This document shows, piece after piece, positions 1 through 15,525 of a stretch of 50,271 nt of DNA (position 1 is the stretch's first letter; the number at the start of each line of letters is the position of its first letter). Where the stretch lies: positions 1-50,271 of the forward strand of contig JADNRY010000425.1 in NCBI GenBank assembly GCA_015501585.1, in the 5' to 3' direction. Source of the DNA: Rhodocollybia butyracea (Eukaryota; Basidiomycota; Agaricomycetes; Agaricales; Omphalotaceae). The notes beneath the pieces were generated by a model that had not been told where the DNA came from, did not search any database, and worked only from the letters and a program-made list of their open reading frames with translations. A program made the position numbers and the translations under genes.

Positions 1-559
1 GCTCTACTGCTCAAGAGCTCAATCCTCCAGGCTCGTAAGTAAATTTCTTCCACGTTAGATACTTCCCTCAAACTGGTTATTTTGATACTCGCGCTGCTGG
101 TACGGATTACAGCGCATAGCGCCACATCAGGACACTCTCTCACTCCTCTCCATTTCGGGCCTCTCAATTTTGGTCTGAGCCCTTCTGGCCTGCCGTTCAA
201 TTACTTGAACATCTAGCGGAGGCTCTACATCTACTATAGAAGTACCGCCCCAATTGAGGGAGACACCCCTATGCTTAATACCTCCCTACCCAGACAGCTA
301 TAGGAAGCGATTGAACCTATCGGCGACCGCTAGCCATGGACCGCTAGCTACTCCATCGACTCTGCGTTCACAAGCAGAATTGCATCGCCATTCAATTCCT
401 TGAACAATCGATTCCAGGGGTGATCTCTTCCTCGGAACTGAAAGGAGTTATATACTCGGACTAGGAAAGTTCGTTGGCGCCCATCGGTGATTGTCGGTGA
501 TTCACCCTCAATCAGTGCAGTCCGACGGTTCAAACTCCATCGTTGTTCAGCCATCGCAC
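1..559. other. No supported gene; one weak ORF
   Basis: No family is recognisable in this stretch. A 68-codon open frame lies on the minus strand at 348-554 (begins MAEQRWSLNRR) with ordinary amino-acid composition, but it has no recognisable domain and no neighbouring exon could be attached to it. It could be a gene remnant or chance. Confidence 0.4.
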
Positions 560-1340
560 CCCGCTGATTTTCAGTGATTTTTCATGGGCCTATTCTGGGT
601 CAAGTTTGGCATTGGATTCTGTGATTCTGTATCACTGACTTTCACCGATGTTTGCTGGCTTTCTGTGCTTTATCTCACTGACTTCCCTTGATTGCAGGTA
701 GAACTGGTGACTCTCACTGGTGACTTTTGCAGGTAATAGTGGCGACTTTCAGTGACTTTCCGCACCTCATAATACTGACATTTGGTGAGTTTTTTGCACT
801 TCATACTGCTGAATTTCACTGATGTTTGTTGGTTTTCTGTGCTTCATCTCGCTGACTTCCCTTGATTTGACTTTGTGCATATTACCAGTGACTTTCTGTA
901 CCTCAAAAACTGACTTTTGATGAGTTTTCAACTTTTTACATTCCATACTGCTGACTTCCACCGATGTTTGCTGGTTTGCCGTGCTTCATCTTACTGGTTT
1001 TTGTTGAGATTTTTGGGTAATACCAGTGAGTCTCGGTGACTCTCCGCACTTCAAAGCATTGACTTTCAGTGATCATCGCTGGTAACATCAGTGACTTTCA
1101 GTGAGTATTCATATATTGTACAGTTGTGCCACAGTGATTCTCGCTGGCTCACTGGCAGGAGTTTCTGGTACATCATAGAGGACACATTTATATGTTTGAT
1201 GTAGTGTACAATGTACAAAGCCACTGGCTTTCACTGACTTTCGTTACCACAAAATATCAGTAGACGCAACATCGCTGAAGTCCACTGAAAATCAGTGAGA
1301 TTCGCGCTGCCCACGCTGATGTTTGCTGGCCATCAATGAA
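560..1340. repeat. Degenerate tandem array rich in TCACTGACTTTC
   Basis: The stretch is built from imperfect copies of a unit of roughly 140-175 bp. Its best-kept core is GATGTTTGCTGG followed by a CTGTGCTTCATCTC-like block and CTGACTTCCCTTGATT. Core copies start near 643, 819 and 959, with a shorter one near 1316. Between them CAGTGACTTTC-like words recur many times. No open frame spans it. It looks like non-coding satellite or the body of a degenerate non-autonomous element; no terminal inverted repeats were found at its edges. Confidence 0.7.
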
Positions 1341-1956
1341 CCTTCACACTCCGCGCTTAATACTGACTGAAAGGGACTACAAGTCGCTGTCCGACGAGAC
1401 ATAGGGCACCTTTGAACGTACAGGGTTCAGAACGAGAAATTCAAGTTTGACCTTAACGAGAGTGCTAAAGCAGTACGAGATCTCAAGGTTGTTCCTTCCC
1501 TTATTTCAGCCAAGCCTATCACGCCTCGAACAAAAGCAGAGAGGTCGATGTACGAGGGTCCAAGTCTGGAGGAAAGTGGATGCCTCTTCAAAAGGTAAAG
1601 CTTTGAATTCGAACACAGAATTGAAAGTCAGATTAGGATTGGCTTTACGAAGTTTTGACGCACCAAAACTTGGTGAATATCGTGAATATAGACCTTGTCG
1701 ACCTTTTTTTTCTCTTCTTTCCAAATTCAGTATCGTCACCACCTTCATCAAACAATATTTCTCAAACCTGACTTAGGGAGTATACATTAGTAGTCCAACT
1801 CAATTAAGAGTAGTTATACAAGTGTACATAAATCACCTTCGAGATATATACATGCGTGCTTCGAGGAAAGTGATAACTAACATGCTAGAGAAACTAATTA
1901 AAAGCAACAATGCCTGCTCGTGACAAAAAAGAAAAATGCATATCAGAAAATAAAAT
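1341..1956. other. Intergenic stretch, no supported gene
   Basis: Open frames occur on both strands (+ 1447-1776, - 1506-1751), but they overlap each other and neither resembles a known family. The right part is the likely 3' untranslated and terminator region of the ubiquitin hydrolase that ends at 1957. Confidence 0.4.
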
Positions 1957-6654
<4,698 letters not shown>

Positions 6655-7847
6655 TGAACGTTAGAGAAAAGAAAGTTTTTCGAACGCGTAACTTAGCAGG
6701 TCGTGACTCACAAAAGCTGTGCCAAAAGCACGTGCTGGATTCTCGTGTTCTGCCTCGAGTTCAGAGCATAAAATATCGAGGCGTTCTAGTAGCTACGGCG
6801 TTCAGAACGTTGAACATGTACTCATTCTTCTGTTAGAAACTTCAAGTTGGTTGTTGGACCATTGATATGTTTGCGGCTACCAACAACGATAAGCGCAACA
6901 ATATCAATGACAAGAACAAGTAAACCACTGGTATTACACAGAACTCGCATGGCTTCAAAGGTAATAGCAATAAGATGTCTTGTACTACTGTACTCCAAGA
7001 GATGCGTAGAAAAGCGCAGGCCGCGCAAGTAAGGATAAAGACAAGATTTATTCTTCCACAATTTAATGGGGGACTAGGGCGTAGCACGAACCAAGTCCCT
7101 GATAAGGTTGTGGTGTTCATTGAATAATCATTCATCAGTGACAGAAGCAAACAAAAGATATTTTATTCATCAGAAGGATGTCAAAGCTGTAAATATCATC
7201 CCAAATAGGTAACCATAATCTAGGGTTAGCCCAGCTCCCGGCCGAAAAAAAAAAGAGCCCGCCCAGCCAGAGTGGCCGATGCGGGACAGGGAAATATTGA
7301 GACGGTGCATAAGCCTGAGCCTATACAAACTGTAGACACCCTTTGTATGGACAAGGTCGCCGTGCTATGAAGGATCTCCACGGCCCACAAACTCGGGTAG
7401 GTGAGGGAGCCTGTGCCATCAAGGTAAGTATGAGTTGTTCATTTGTTTGCGGCGGACTTTTATACGAGGAATTTTGCGCACAGACCATGTCGCGTGCGTT
7501 TGTGTCATGTGTCCATTTAGACGCTCAAGAGTTGGCGCTTCTTATCCTTATCCCAACTGAGCTTAATCATAACTCAAGAGGACAAAGCGAACTACTTACT
7601 AGAGCTGGGGTCAAGTACTACCCGTCTGACCGAGAACCTATCAAGCAGTTCTCAAGACCTCATCAATCATCTCTTACCCGATGGACTTGGGTCTATGGAC
7701 CGTTCCAATACTTCCGCCACAAAGCCGCGGCATCTACTTACTACTGTACCCAGTATCAATGCCTCCGCGACAAATCCGACAACTACTGCACCTAGTATCA
7801 TGAGTTAAGACGCGCTTACCACACTAATCCCGAATACCGAATACCAC
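6655..7847. other. Intergenic region between divergent UBP12 and SDR genes
   Basis: About 1.2 kb lies between the two start codons. No family-like coding sequence was seen; the longest open frame (+ 7343-7795) is low in similarity to anything recognisable. Near its end there is an imperfect direct duplication of about 40 bp (copies near 7718-7762 and 7765-7801, both ending CAGTATCA or TAGTATCA). The region presumably holds both promoters. Confidence 0.45.
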
Positions 7848-7855
7848 TATAAAAG
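7848..7855 (+). promoter_or_regulatory. TATA box of the SDR gene
   Basis: TATAAAAG stands 23 bases before the ATG at 7879 and 41 bases before the in-frame ATG at 7897. If transcription starts about 30 bp past the box, as is usual in animals and many filamentous fungi, the first ATG would lie at or near the cap and the second would be the more likely initiator. Confidence 0.55.
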
Positions 7856-7878
7856 CACTTCCCAATCTCCAACTCTCC

Positions 7879-9122
7879 ATGAACCCACAAAAAGCAATGC
7901 CCCCAGTCGTTACAGGCGACCTCAATGGCAAGACGGTCATGATCACCGGTGCGAACAGCGGGGTTGGCTACGAGGCTGCGAAGCATTTCGCAAAGATGGC
8001 CCCTGCGCGACTTGTCGTGGTCTGTCGTTCTATGGAAACTGCTCAAAGCAGCGTTAAGCGTCAGTACCCGCCGATCCATCGTCGACTTTCTTGCTAACAA
8101 CGATGTGCAGAGCTCGAAACCGAAACTGGTTTTCGGAACGCGGAGCCTATGGCTTTCGATTTGAGCGACTTTAGCTCAATATCCGCGTTTGCTACTCACG
8201 CCAACAAGACATTGGAACGCCTCGACATTCTCGTCGAAAAACGCTGCCGCGGTCTATTTCGACTATGTCACGACCAAGGATGGCTGGGAAGCAATGTAAG
8301 CTCACTACATACCGACCACATTGAAAATTTCTGAACACATAAAACCCAGGCTTCAAGTTAACTCGCTAGGGCCTGCCCTGCATACTATCCTTCTTCTTCC
8401 TCTCATCTCCAAAACAGCCAAGGAGCATTCGGTGGCTCCCAGAATAGCAGTGGTCTCAAGTGAAGTCATGTCTGTCGTCAAAATAGGCTCCGATGTCATT
8501 GATGCCTCGAATGCGCTCGAGGTGCTTTCTAGCAAGGATTATCTTACGTACGTTCATCTCCTCCCATTTCACCTTTTTTCTAAAGCTTTCGTACCCAAAG
8601 GACCGCGGGACATCACTACCCACTGTCTAAAGGCAAAGCTTTCGTTAATCGATGCCTAATTTCTCACTAAACAGTTTTCTAGCTTTAAACTTTTTCCTCG
8701 TACATAAACTCGCCGCCCTCCTCCCCAGAAACATCGTTCCGGTCGCTCTCAACCCAGGTTTCTGTCTTTCCGGACTCCGTCGTCGCGCCACAGGGGCATA
8801 CGCTGAACGCTTCAAGAAAATGGAGGACGAGTTTGTATACACGTCTGAAGAAGGAAGTCGTCAGATCATATATGCTGCAATTGGCGGAACAGACGAGGAG
8901 CTCCGCGGTGCCTTTACTTCGTATTCACAAGTGGCAGAAGTTTCGGAGTGGATGTTGAGCGAAGAGGGAAAGGAAGCGGAAGATAAGATCTGGGTATGTC
9001 TTCATTGACTTGACATTGTTGTTTTAGAGCTTATAACGCGTTCTCAGGATGAGATGCTTGAGCTTTTCAGTAAAATTGATGATAGGGTTTCCCCTATAAT
9101 CGCCGAGTATCTCAAAGCTTGA
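7879..9122 (+). CDS. Short-chain dehydrogenase/reductase (SDR, retinol-dehydrogenase-like)
   Basis: NAD(P)-dependent oxidoreductase of the Rossmann-fold SDR family; the substrate cannot be told from sequence. Six exons: 7879-8059, 8111-8295, 8350-8547, 8601-8632, 8683-8993, 9048-9122. The cofactor motif TGANSGVG is near residue 22, the NAAA motif near 115 and the catalytic Y-x-x-x-K is YPLSK, encoded by a 32-nt micro-exon (exon 4). The following LNPGF is the PG motif. Intron 4 uses a GC donor. The frame needs one base removed in the A-run 8237-8241 inside NAAA; the exons then sum exactly to 326 residues, a normal SDR length. The in-frame ATG at 7897 is an alternative start favoured by the TATA box position. 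Confidence 0.88.
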
Positions 9123-9350
9123 ATGAATCAAGTTCAAGTTCATATGTACTGCCTCTATGTATACTAACAAATTGAAGCACCGAAAGATAGAGATTCGAAC
9201 TGCGACGTTCAGATACATGCACAAGATACAAAGATACACTGGCTGAAAAGCATCCACTTGAGGCCGATGGTGATCTTCCATCCGAAATTCGAATCCCCGG
9301 AATGAGTAGATCCCTACCTCATATTTGGATGTGACTCGGTCGTGCTTGAT

Positions 9351-9600
9351 GTTGACTTGTCTCTTGAAAGGATTCAACGCCAATTCCTTAGACGCCTGCT
9401 TGGGGTTAGTAAACGTTCATTACTCGCTCCCTTATTGATCTTGGGGTAAAACCCGTTCGTTACCGTCGTTTATGCCTTGCCTGTAACTACCTTCTAGTAC
9501 TGCATCTCCCAGATAGCCGTTTTGTCTCCTCAGCACAGAAAAATTCCTTTCGTCTGCCAGTGGTGACTGTACTGATCCCGCACCAAGTGAAGAACTAAGT
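9351..9600 (+). mobile_element. Fragment of a non-LTR (LINE) reverse transcriptase, C-terminal part
   Basis: The translation reads LERIQRQFLRRLLGVS, then LLAPLLILG, and after a frame change GVKPVRYRRLCLACNYLL. This is the pattern found downstream of the catalytic domain in Tad/I-type LINE polymerases of fungi. Only about 80 codons survive, with no YxDD box and no 3' tail recognised, so it is a dead fragment. A shorter piece with the same internal frame change lies inverted at 31895-31980. Confidence 0.6.
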
Positions 9601-9864
9601 AAAAAGCCCAATTCCTTTCCGCCCCCACCAGTTAATATTATAGGTATATACTACGGTTTAGCAACCAGAGCAAGGGTACCAGGCACCTCGCTGAAAGCTA
9701 TCCATTCCCACTCTGCAATGCGCATTTCTTTGTTAAGCCTTCTGCATTCTTTGTGCTTCATTTCCGCTTTTCCAGCTTTATCTCTAAAATCTCCCTCTCG
9801 TTTTGTTTTCAGCCATTCCATGCTTCTCCGATCTAGGCTAAGAAGAAAGGTTTTCTCTGTTGAT

Positions 9865-12107
9865 TTAAGAGTTGGGAAGTGGGGTCCTCCTGGGCAGCCC
9901 TGAACGTGCAGGCTCAAAGATAATAAACTTCTGAATCCTGGCGGAAGAAACTGTGGGGGTCAAATAGTAGAATTTCCAAAAATATCCAGGAATTCTTTCC
10001 CAGTATCCAGATGTTTGGAGCAGTGGTTCCCATACAAGTGCTGGAAGTTCCAAAGGTGGACCATCATTATAAGTATCTAGGACCCAGTTTAAGGCATTTT
10101 CAGTAGTGAGCTCTATACATTGTCCAGCATGAAAGAATTTGACTGGACTTAGCCCAAAAGCCAATGCTGAAAGAGCAGAAATGATATCGCAATTATGGTC
10201 TGAGATCATGTTCACATAGATCTTGTGCAAGAGTGGCAAGTGATCCTTAAGCTTGAATCTGAGATGGATTCCTGTGCGAAACCAACCCTCCATCTCATCT
10301 AAATTTGTTAAGGTGCGCAGATGTTCAACAATTTGTGAAAACGCATCAAGTTCATCTTTGGTATCCCATATCGGCAGCTTTTCTGACATATTAGGAGGAA
10401 ATGCCCCAAATGACCAGAAAAGAACATGCTTTGCAGATGGATTGGAGGAGTAGTGGCCAAGCCATGTAAGAGAAGCTAAATTCTGATTCTGGTGGCGGAA
10501 AGCTGCAAAACGTTCCCGTTGTTTCAAAGTGCTTTCAGCTTCTGGCCCCATATGACGGAAAGATGCGGGTTGTACATTGGGTTGGTTCCATACCGAATGG
10601 TAGGCAGAGATTATAATGATATATATTCTCCAAGAGAATTTATAAAGAATGTGCGAGTAAAGCAGATGTGTAAGTGTTGTTCTGTAAGAACACTGCACAG
10701 CAAATAGTGGAAGGACAGTTACTGTGAGGTAAAGAACAACAACTGTCACAGAGATAGAACCAACAATATATGCCATGGTTGTGCTTAAAGGGATGAGAAA
10801 GATGACAAGTCCAGCAAGGAATAGTATCAGGGCAATATGGAGGAAGGTGGGGAGCATTCCAATGAATGGCTGAACCTGCCATTTCTCAAGCCCATCAAAG
10901 CGGAATTGCCGGATACATGCTTGTTCCCAAGGCGTGCCAGTGATAATGGACATATACTGACGAAGCCACTGCTTTGCAAGTACTGCAAATAGAGCAACAG
11001 AAAGCGATATCACAAGGCTTGTAAACCATAGACCATTGACCCATAGATCAAGGATGGCAGGAGAGAATGTGGTACTGGTAAGAGGAATGTCTGAGATGGC
11101 AGTACTATTTGTATTTGCGCGGATCAGCATGGTTAACTCGCTGAGATAAGATGCAGAGAGCTGAGTATAGTCTTGAGACAGTGATTGTGATGTCTGTGCC
11201 ACAAATGTTGTGAGGACAGCAGAGAAAAGACCAGCCTGCCAGTGTAAAGGCATCAGTAACTTCTATAAGTATAGAAGATGTGCCAAGGAACGTACAAAAA
11301 CTAATAAGATATCTAAACTGTCGCTCAATTCCCCGACCATATCATTGTCGAAAGCAGCTGCTTCATCACCATAGACTCTCCAGACGCGAGCTTCCTCATC
11401 AAGCTCATGATAACGTTCATCCTCTGGGTATTTGAGCGTATAATCGTAGCTTGCTACCATTCAATAATCAATAACATTGAAATGAAATTCAAATACGCAA
11501 ATATTGTTCACGTACCTGCCAAAGGATCTCGCGTTGCATGATCTTTTTTCAATCCAAACCGATGAGCCTTGAAAGGGCCGTTTTTGGCGCCTTGACCGGC
11601 CAGATCGGATGCCTGAACGGGGAGAGCATTATTTGGTTGATCTGGTGCTCGAGCAGTGTGAACGCCAGCTTGGTGCGTAGATGTAGATTCCGTTGCAGTT
11701 GCCACTTGGATCTGGGGCGAGGGGTGTGCAGATACACCATGAGAACCTTCGTCCACACCTAAAGACTCCTCCAGTACACTCTCTGCACGAGGTAGCGTTG
11801 AAAACTCTGCTGGTGTAGAAGGTTGGATCGTATGATCCTCAGTGACACCCAGAGATTCAACCGACAAGTTCCCGGATGAAATGTGAGCAACTAGGGAGGA
11901 GTCCCCTTGAATATTGCTTGTTAGCTGAGATGTTACCGGCGTGGAAGCTGGATGGGCGGGGCCTGGACTGGATCGCAGTATGGAAGCCTCACGCTCCTCG
12001 CGCGCCTGCATCATGGAATGCATACTACGCATGAGCAAGAGCATCTCCTCTGAATAGTCTAGCCCAGGTTGATTATTGTCAAAAGAAGCTTTAGAAGCTT
12101 GCCCCAT
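9865..12107 (-). CDS. DUF6535 multi-pass membrane protein
   Basis: Member of the DUF6535 family, expanded in mushroom-forming fungi and of unknown function. Three exons: 12107-11516, 11453-11296, 11235-9865, summing to 706 residues with no frame break. The first about 195 residues are Ser/Thr/Pro-rich and probably disordered. The DUF6535 core starts around residue 215 with the conserved RVWRVYGDEAAAFD, then DSLDILLVFAGLFSAVLTTF (first membrane helix). Further helices follow near LWFTSLVISLSVALFAVLAK and a long hydrophobic pair around ALILFLAGLVIFLIPL. The motif KQWLRQYM follows the second helix, as in the family. The last about 300 residues are soluble, probably helical. The gene is flanked by a LINE fragment downstream and a TAGG microsatellite upstream. 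Confidence 0.85.
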
Positions 12108-12133
12108 TGGTTAGCGTAGTAGAACGGTAGTAA

Positions 12134-12168
12134 AGGTAGGTAGGTTACCGCAGGTAGGTAGGTAGGTT
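12134..12168. repeat. TAGG microsatellite upstream of the DUF6535 gene
   Basis: Two short runs of GGTAGGTAGG separated by TTACCGCA lie about 30 bp upstream of the DUF6535 start codon, in its probable 5' leader or core promoter. Confidence 0.7.
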
Positions 12169-12540
12169 AACCGGCGCGGTCCAGTTCAGAAACAGCCGGG
12201 TTCCACGCTACACATATTGCGCCAGTAATATGTGCCGTGGGTATCCACCGCAAGGTGTAGAAGACAGCTTCAGCGTTCATCAAACAAACACTGCCATGTA
12301 GATATCGTCCTGCACCAAAAAGGCCAGGCGATAAGTACCGGTGTCGCGTCTAAATAGTAAATTGCTTGGGTTTCACATAAAATTCAAAGGGCAAGTGAAC
12401 TCAAGTGAAGCTGCAAAATGCAACGAGGATTAGATTTTTGATCATTCTTCAATTTCTTGTGGAATCGAAAAGATCATGATCGCATTGCGCGCCTATTTAC
12501 TTCTTCAACGATAACGACAACGGAGAAACGCCTTTGGGGC

Positions 12541-12684
12541 AGGATGAGATGCTTGAGCTTCATATGTACTATATATAAGCACCTGAAAGATAGAGCTCTT
12601 AGAAGTTCGAGATTCGAACAGCGATTTGGAAAGAAAAGTTTTCATGTTCAGATACATGCACAAGATACAAAGATACATATATAA
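12541..12684 (+). repeat. Duplicated tail of the SDR gene (last-exon start plus 3' UTR)
   Basis: AGGATGAGATGCTTGAGCTT repeats the beginning of the last SDR exon (9046-9066). It is followed, after a deletion, by CATATGTACT, GAAAGATAGAG, GATTCGAAC and CAGATACATGCACAAGATAC, all found in the same order in the SDR 3' flank at 9140-9240. The copy ends against the stop codon of the CCCH gene on the other strand and may supply part of that gene's 3' UTR. The rest of the stretch 12108-12688 holds nothing recognisable. Confidence 0.75.
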
Positions 12685-12688
12685 GTTA

Positions 12689-14090
12689 CTACCCTACGAC
12701 GGGCAATATATCGTCTACATCATCAGGATCATCACCTTCCTGTTCTTCCTCTTCCTCCTCCTCGTCATCCTCCTCTCCATCGCTCGCTTCACTTTCGCTC
12801 TCATTAAAAGTCAGTGATATATACTCATCGCCCAACTGGGCATCATCAGCGGATACAGGTTGCACTCTAGATTCACCTTCAGGAACAGTCGTCTCAGGAG
12901 AAGAGGTTGTGCCAGAGGTCGACGCAGGCTTCCTGTTGCGATTTGCTCGAATCACATGCGGAAGTTTGCATCCCTTAACAGTGCAGGTACCCTTCTCGGC
13001 AAAATCCGGGCACTCCCTAACGTGTTGCTTGTCGCAATCTAGACCTTTATCGCAGTATCCTAGGACAGCAAAGTCGCGGCATATGCCCTGACGAGCGCCC
13101 ACGTTTACATGCGGATAGAGGCAGTTTGGACGAGTACAACGGCCTTTGTTGAGGAAGTGGAGGCAGAGAGGCGTACGTTGGGGCGTGGGGTCGTGGGATA
13201 GGTTGCAAGTATCAGCAGTGTTGGGACAGTTATCTTGCAGAAAATTCCAGCAAATAGCGATCTTGGAGGGGTCGTGCTGGTATGCGCAAGTAAGGCCATG
13301 TGAGCAGGAACCTATAATGAACACAAAAAAAAAGCAAGGGTCGTTGATGGGTAAATATCGTCCAGAGAAAATTTGCTCTGAATATGCCTTGGTCTGGAAC
13401 GGACGACAGCGCACCTGTTGTTGAGAACCGGGGACATTGTTTGTCGGAGTACTTCATACGCTTGTGGGCTCGTCTAGCTCTGCTGGAGGTTAGATAAAAA
13501 CGCATGCCTAGATCCAAAGGCCAGACGGACTGATAGGGTCTACGACCGTTTGTGAGGGTCATATTGTGGTTGGATAGCCCACCTCTGCGGCCACGCGAGG
13601 ATTTTGGCTTGTATACACGGTTGGCTGCTAGAAGATGTCCTGATTTTCGATTGTAGGGTGGAGCTGCTGGTGTTGGCGGGGCGGAAGAGGATTTCGGGAC
13701 TGGAAGAAGTTTAGATCTGGTGGAAGAAAGAGGAAATAGCTCACGGTCTTTGCGAACTAGTGAGCGGCCAGAAGATTGAAAAGCAACGCCATTTAAGACG
13801 ACTTCTTTGGCTAGTGTTGTCGATGTCGTTGAAAGCTGGTTCGGATGGAGAGAAGTCCGTTGGGGCGCCGAGTCGGGGGCACGTACATATTTGTTGGCGG
13901 GCTTGTAGTTTGGATTGACGTACGAGTTGCTTCGGTATCCTGTTGCTGGGCGAGTCGATAAGGTCGATTTGTGCATGTTGATGGAGGCTACAAAGCTTAT
14001 GGGATTGTTATCTCATACAATAAGAGAATTCGTACCTGTGAGTCTTGCTATTTCGTGTTTGAGTTGCGCTTCTGAAGAAGAAGAGGCCAT
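12689..14090 (-). CDS. CCCH zinc-finger protein, ZC3H3/ZC3H4 type (five fingers)
   Basis: Nuclear RNA-binding protein; family members act in mRNA 3'-end processing, export and RNA surveillance. Three exons: 14090-14036, 13987-13415, 13311-12689, summing to 416 residues. The start MASSSSEAQLKHEIARL matches the short helical N-terminus of the family. Residues 20-180 are low-complexity and basic. The fingers follow without gaps: CPRFSTTGSCSHGLTCAYQH, CWNFLQDNC.., CLHFLNKGRCTRPNCLYPH, CRDFAVLGYCDKGLDCDKQH and CPDFAEKGTCTVKGCKLPH. The tail is strongly acidic (a Glu/Asp run at residues 395-410). The second intron is long for this window (103 nt) with a T-run before its acceptor, and it splits the first finger. 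Confidence 0.9.
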
Positions 14091-14208
14091 CGTGGTGGTT
14101 CAAGTGAAAGTGAAAGTACTTCGGAATATAACAAAAGGATTGGATTACTAACCAGGATTGGCTCCAACACTACTACGTCAAACACCAGCTTGAATGGCTT
14201 GTAACCAC

Positions 14209-14289
14209 GGCCTGATGGTCTAGGAGTATGATTCGTTGTTAGGGTTTACGCTTTCGACGAGGTCCCGGGTTCAATTCCCGGTCAGGCCC
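14209..14289 (+). tRNA. tRNA-Pro(AGG) with a 9-nt intron
   Basis: The acceptor stem GGCCTGA (14209-14215) pairs perfectly with TCAGGCC (14282-14288). The D-arm GTCTAGGAGTATGATTC is the classic tRNA-Pro form. The anticodon stem is CGTTG/CGACG around a 16-nt loop starting TTAGGG, so the anticodon is AGG with a 9-nt intron after the base 3' of it. The T-arm is CCGGG-TTCAATT-CCCGG. It lies 118 bp upstream of the divergent CCCH gene. Confidence 0.93.
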
Positions 14290-14499
14290 TAACCAAGAGC
14301 GCGATGGATAGTTTTAATTATTTTCCATATCACTCTTTGCATCCGTGTTGGCACCATCATTCAGTTGACAAGTGGAAAAGCAAATTCATTGGCGCAGGGC
14401 GATCTTAAATGAGACGCGAGATCTTTTGTCTACCTTTGATAAAACTCACTCATGCACCACTATTCTCTCCCTGACCAATGCCGTTCGCCTCAGAGGCAC

Positions 14500-14830
14500 A
14501 TTTGCTCATATCACTATCGCTCGGCACACCTGGAAAGATAGCCAAAAGCTGGAACTTGCTCAACTCCTTTTCTACTAGTACATCCAAGTTGTATAACATA
14601 CGAGAAAATATTTCGGACTCTACAAACGGTGGCCATTTATCCATCGGCTCTTCCTTGTTACACTCCGAGTGTGTCTTAAGTATAACGATTTCTCAGGATT
14701 TCTCTAACAAGTGGACAGTATTTCATCTAGGGACGCGCTGGACCGAAATGCTACAATGGTACTTGCGCTTCAGTTGGCTCATTCGAGAAGCTGTATCTCT
14801 AGACAGTTGATGGGACTCCGATTAACTTTC
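14500..14830 (+). repeat. Third, degenerate copy of the unknown coding unit U (U3)
   Basis: The plus strand resembles the minus strand of unit U1 at 20.7-21.2 kb. It has a peptide TIARHTWKDSQKLELAQ against TIARHTPWKDSAATQALELA in U1, and further on ATGGTACTTGCGCTTCAGTTGG against ATGGAACTTGCGCACTCAGTTGG. Stops and shifts interrupt it, so it is a relic. The function of the parent gene is not recognised. Confidence 0.6.
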
Positions 14831-15525
14831 CTCCTGGCACGTCGCCAGTTACACTCACTCACAAAAGACCTACGGCTAACTGTTTATACCCAACGGCTCC
14901 TAGGAAGAGAGCTCGGTGATTCTGATGCTGGAGAGATCTCAATCGCCACTTGCTTGGGCGTTCTTGAACCACAAGGACAAACGGGAGCTGAGCCTACCTC
15001 ATGCTCATCTCCGAAGGAGCACTAGCTAAAACGCTAATGCCTCGAGCGAGTGTATCGTCCTGCCATATCTCCGTCATAGTATATCCAAAGATACTACCAC
15101 CCATAAACACAGGCTGTATTGGGCGAAAAGATCACCTGCGATGGTGTGGGAGTTGAACTATATCAATACTCAACCAGCGTTAGCAAGTAAACGAAGTGTA
15201 CTGTTACAGGCCCAACCTCACCTCAGTCGATATAGGAGCAAATGAGGTGGCTTGAAAACGCTGTAAGTGCGATCTGGTATGAACTGCATATATCCCGAGC
15301 GCGGCGTATACGAAGCTAGTGATGTCAAAGCGAGAGATACGAAGTCCAAGTGTGTATGGTGATACGAACAAATACGGAGGTATCGCGGGGTACACTAAAG
15401 TCGTTCTGAATCTTCCTGGATGTGCTTCGTCCAATCAGAAGTTCTCAAAAGCTTGAGCATAGTAATTTCGATATTATCTATGTATCCCATCCAACATCTC
15501 ATGCGTATTCCATGCATACAGTACT
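14831..15525. other. Intergenic stretch, no supported gene
   Basis: Short open frames on both strands (for example - 15204-15434) show no family resemblance. The right end should contain the 3' UTR and terminator of CCZ1, whose stop codon is at 15526. Confidence 0.4.

Noticed and set aside
7343..7795. 150-codon plus-strand ORF between UBP12 and SDR as a gene
   Set aside because: No family resemblance, no clear start context, and part of it is a short internal duplication; treated as chance.
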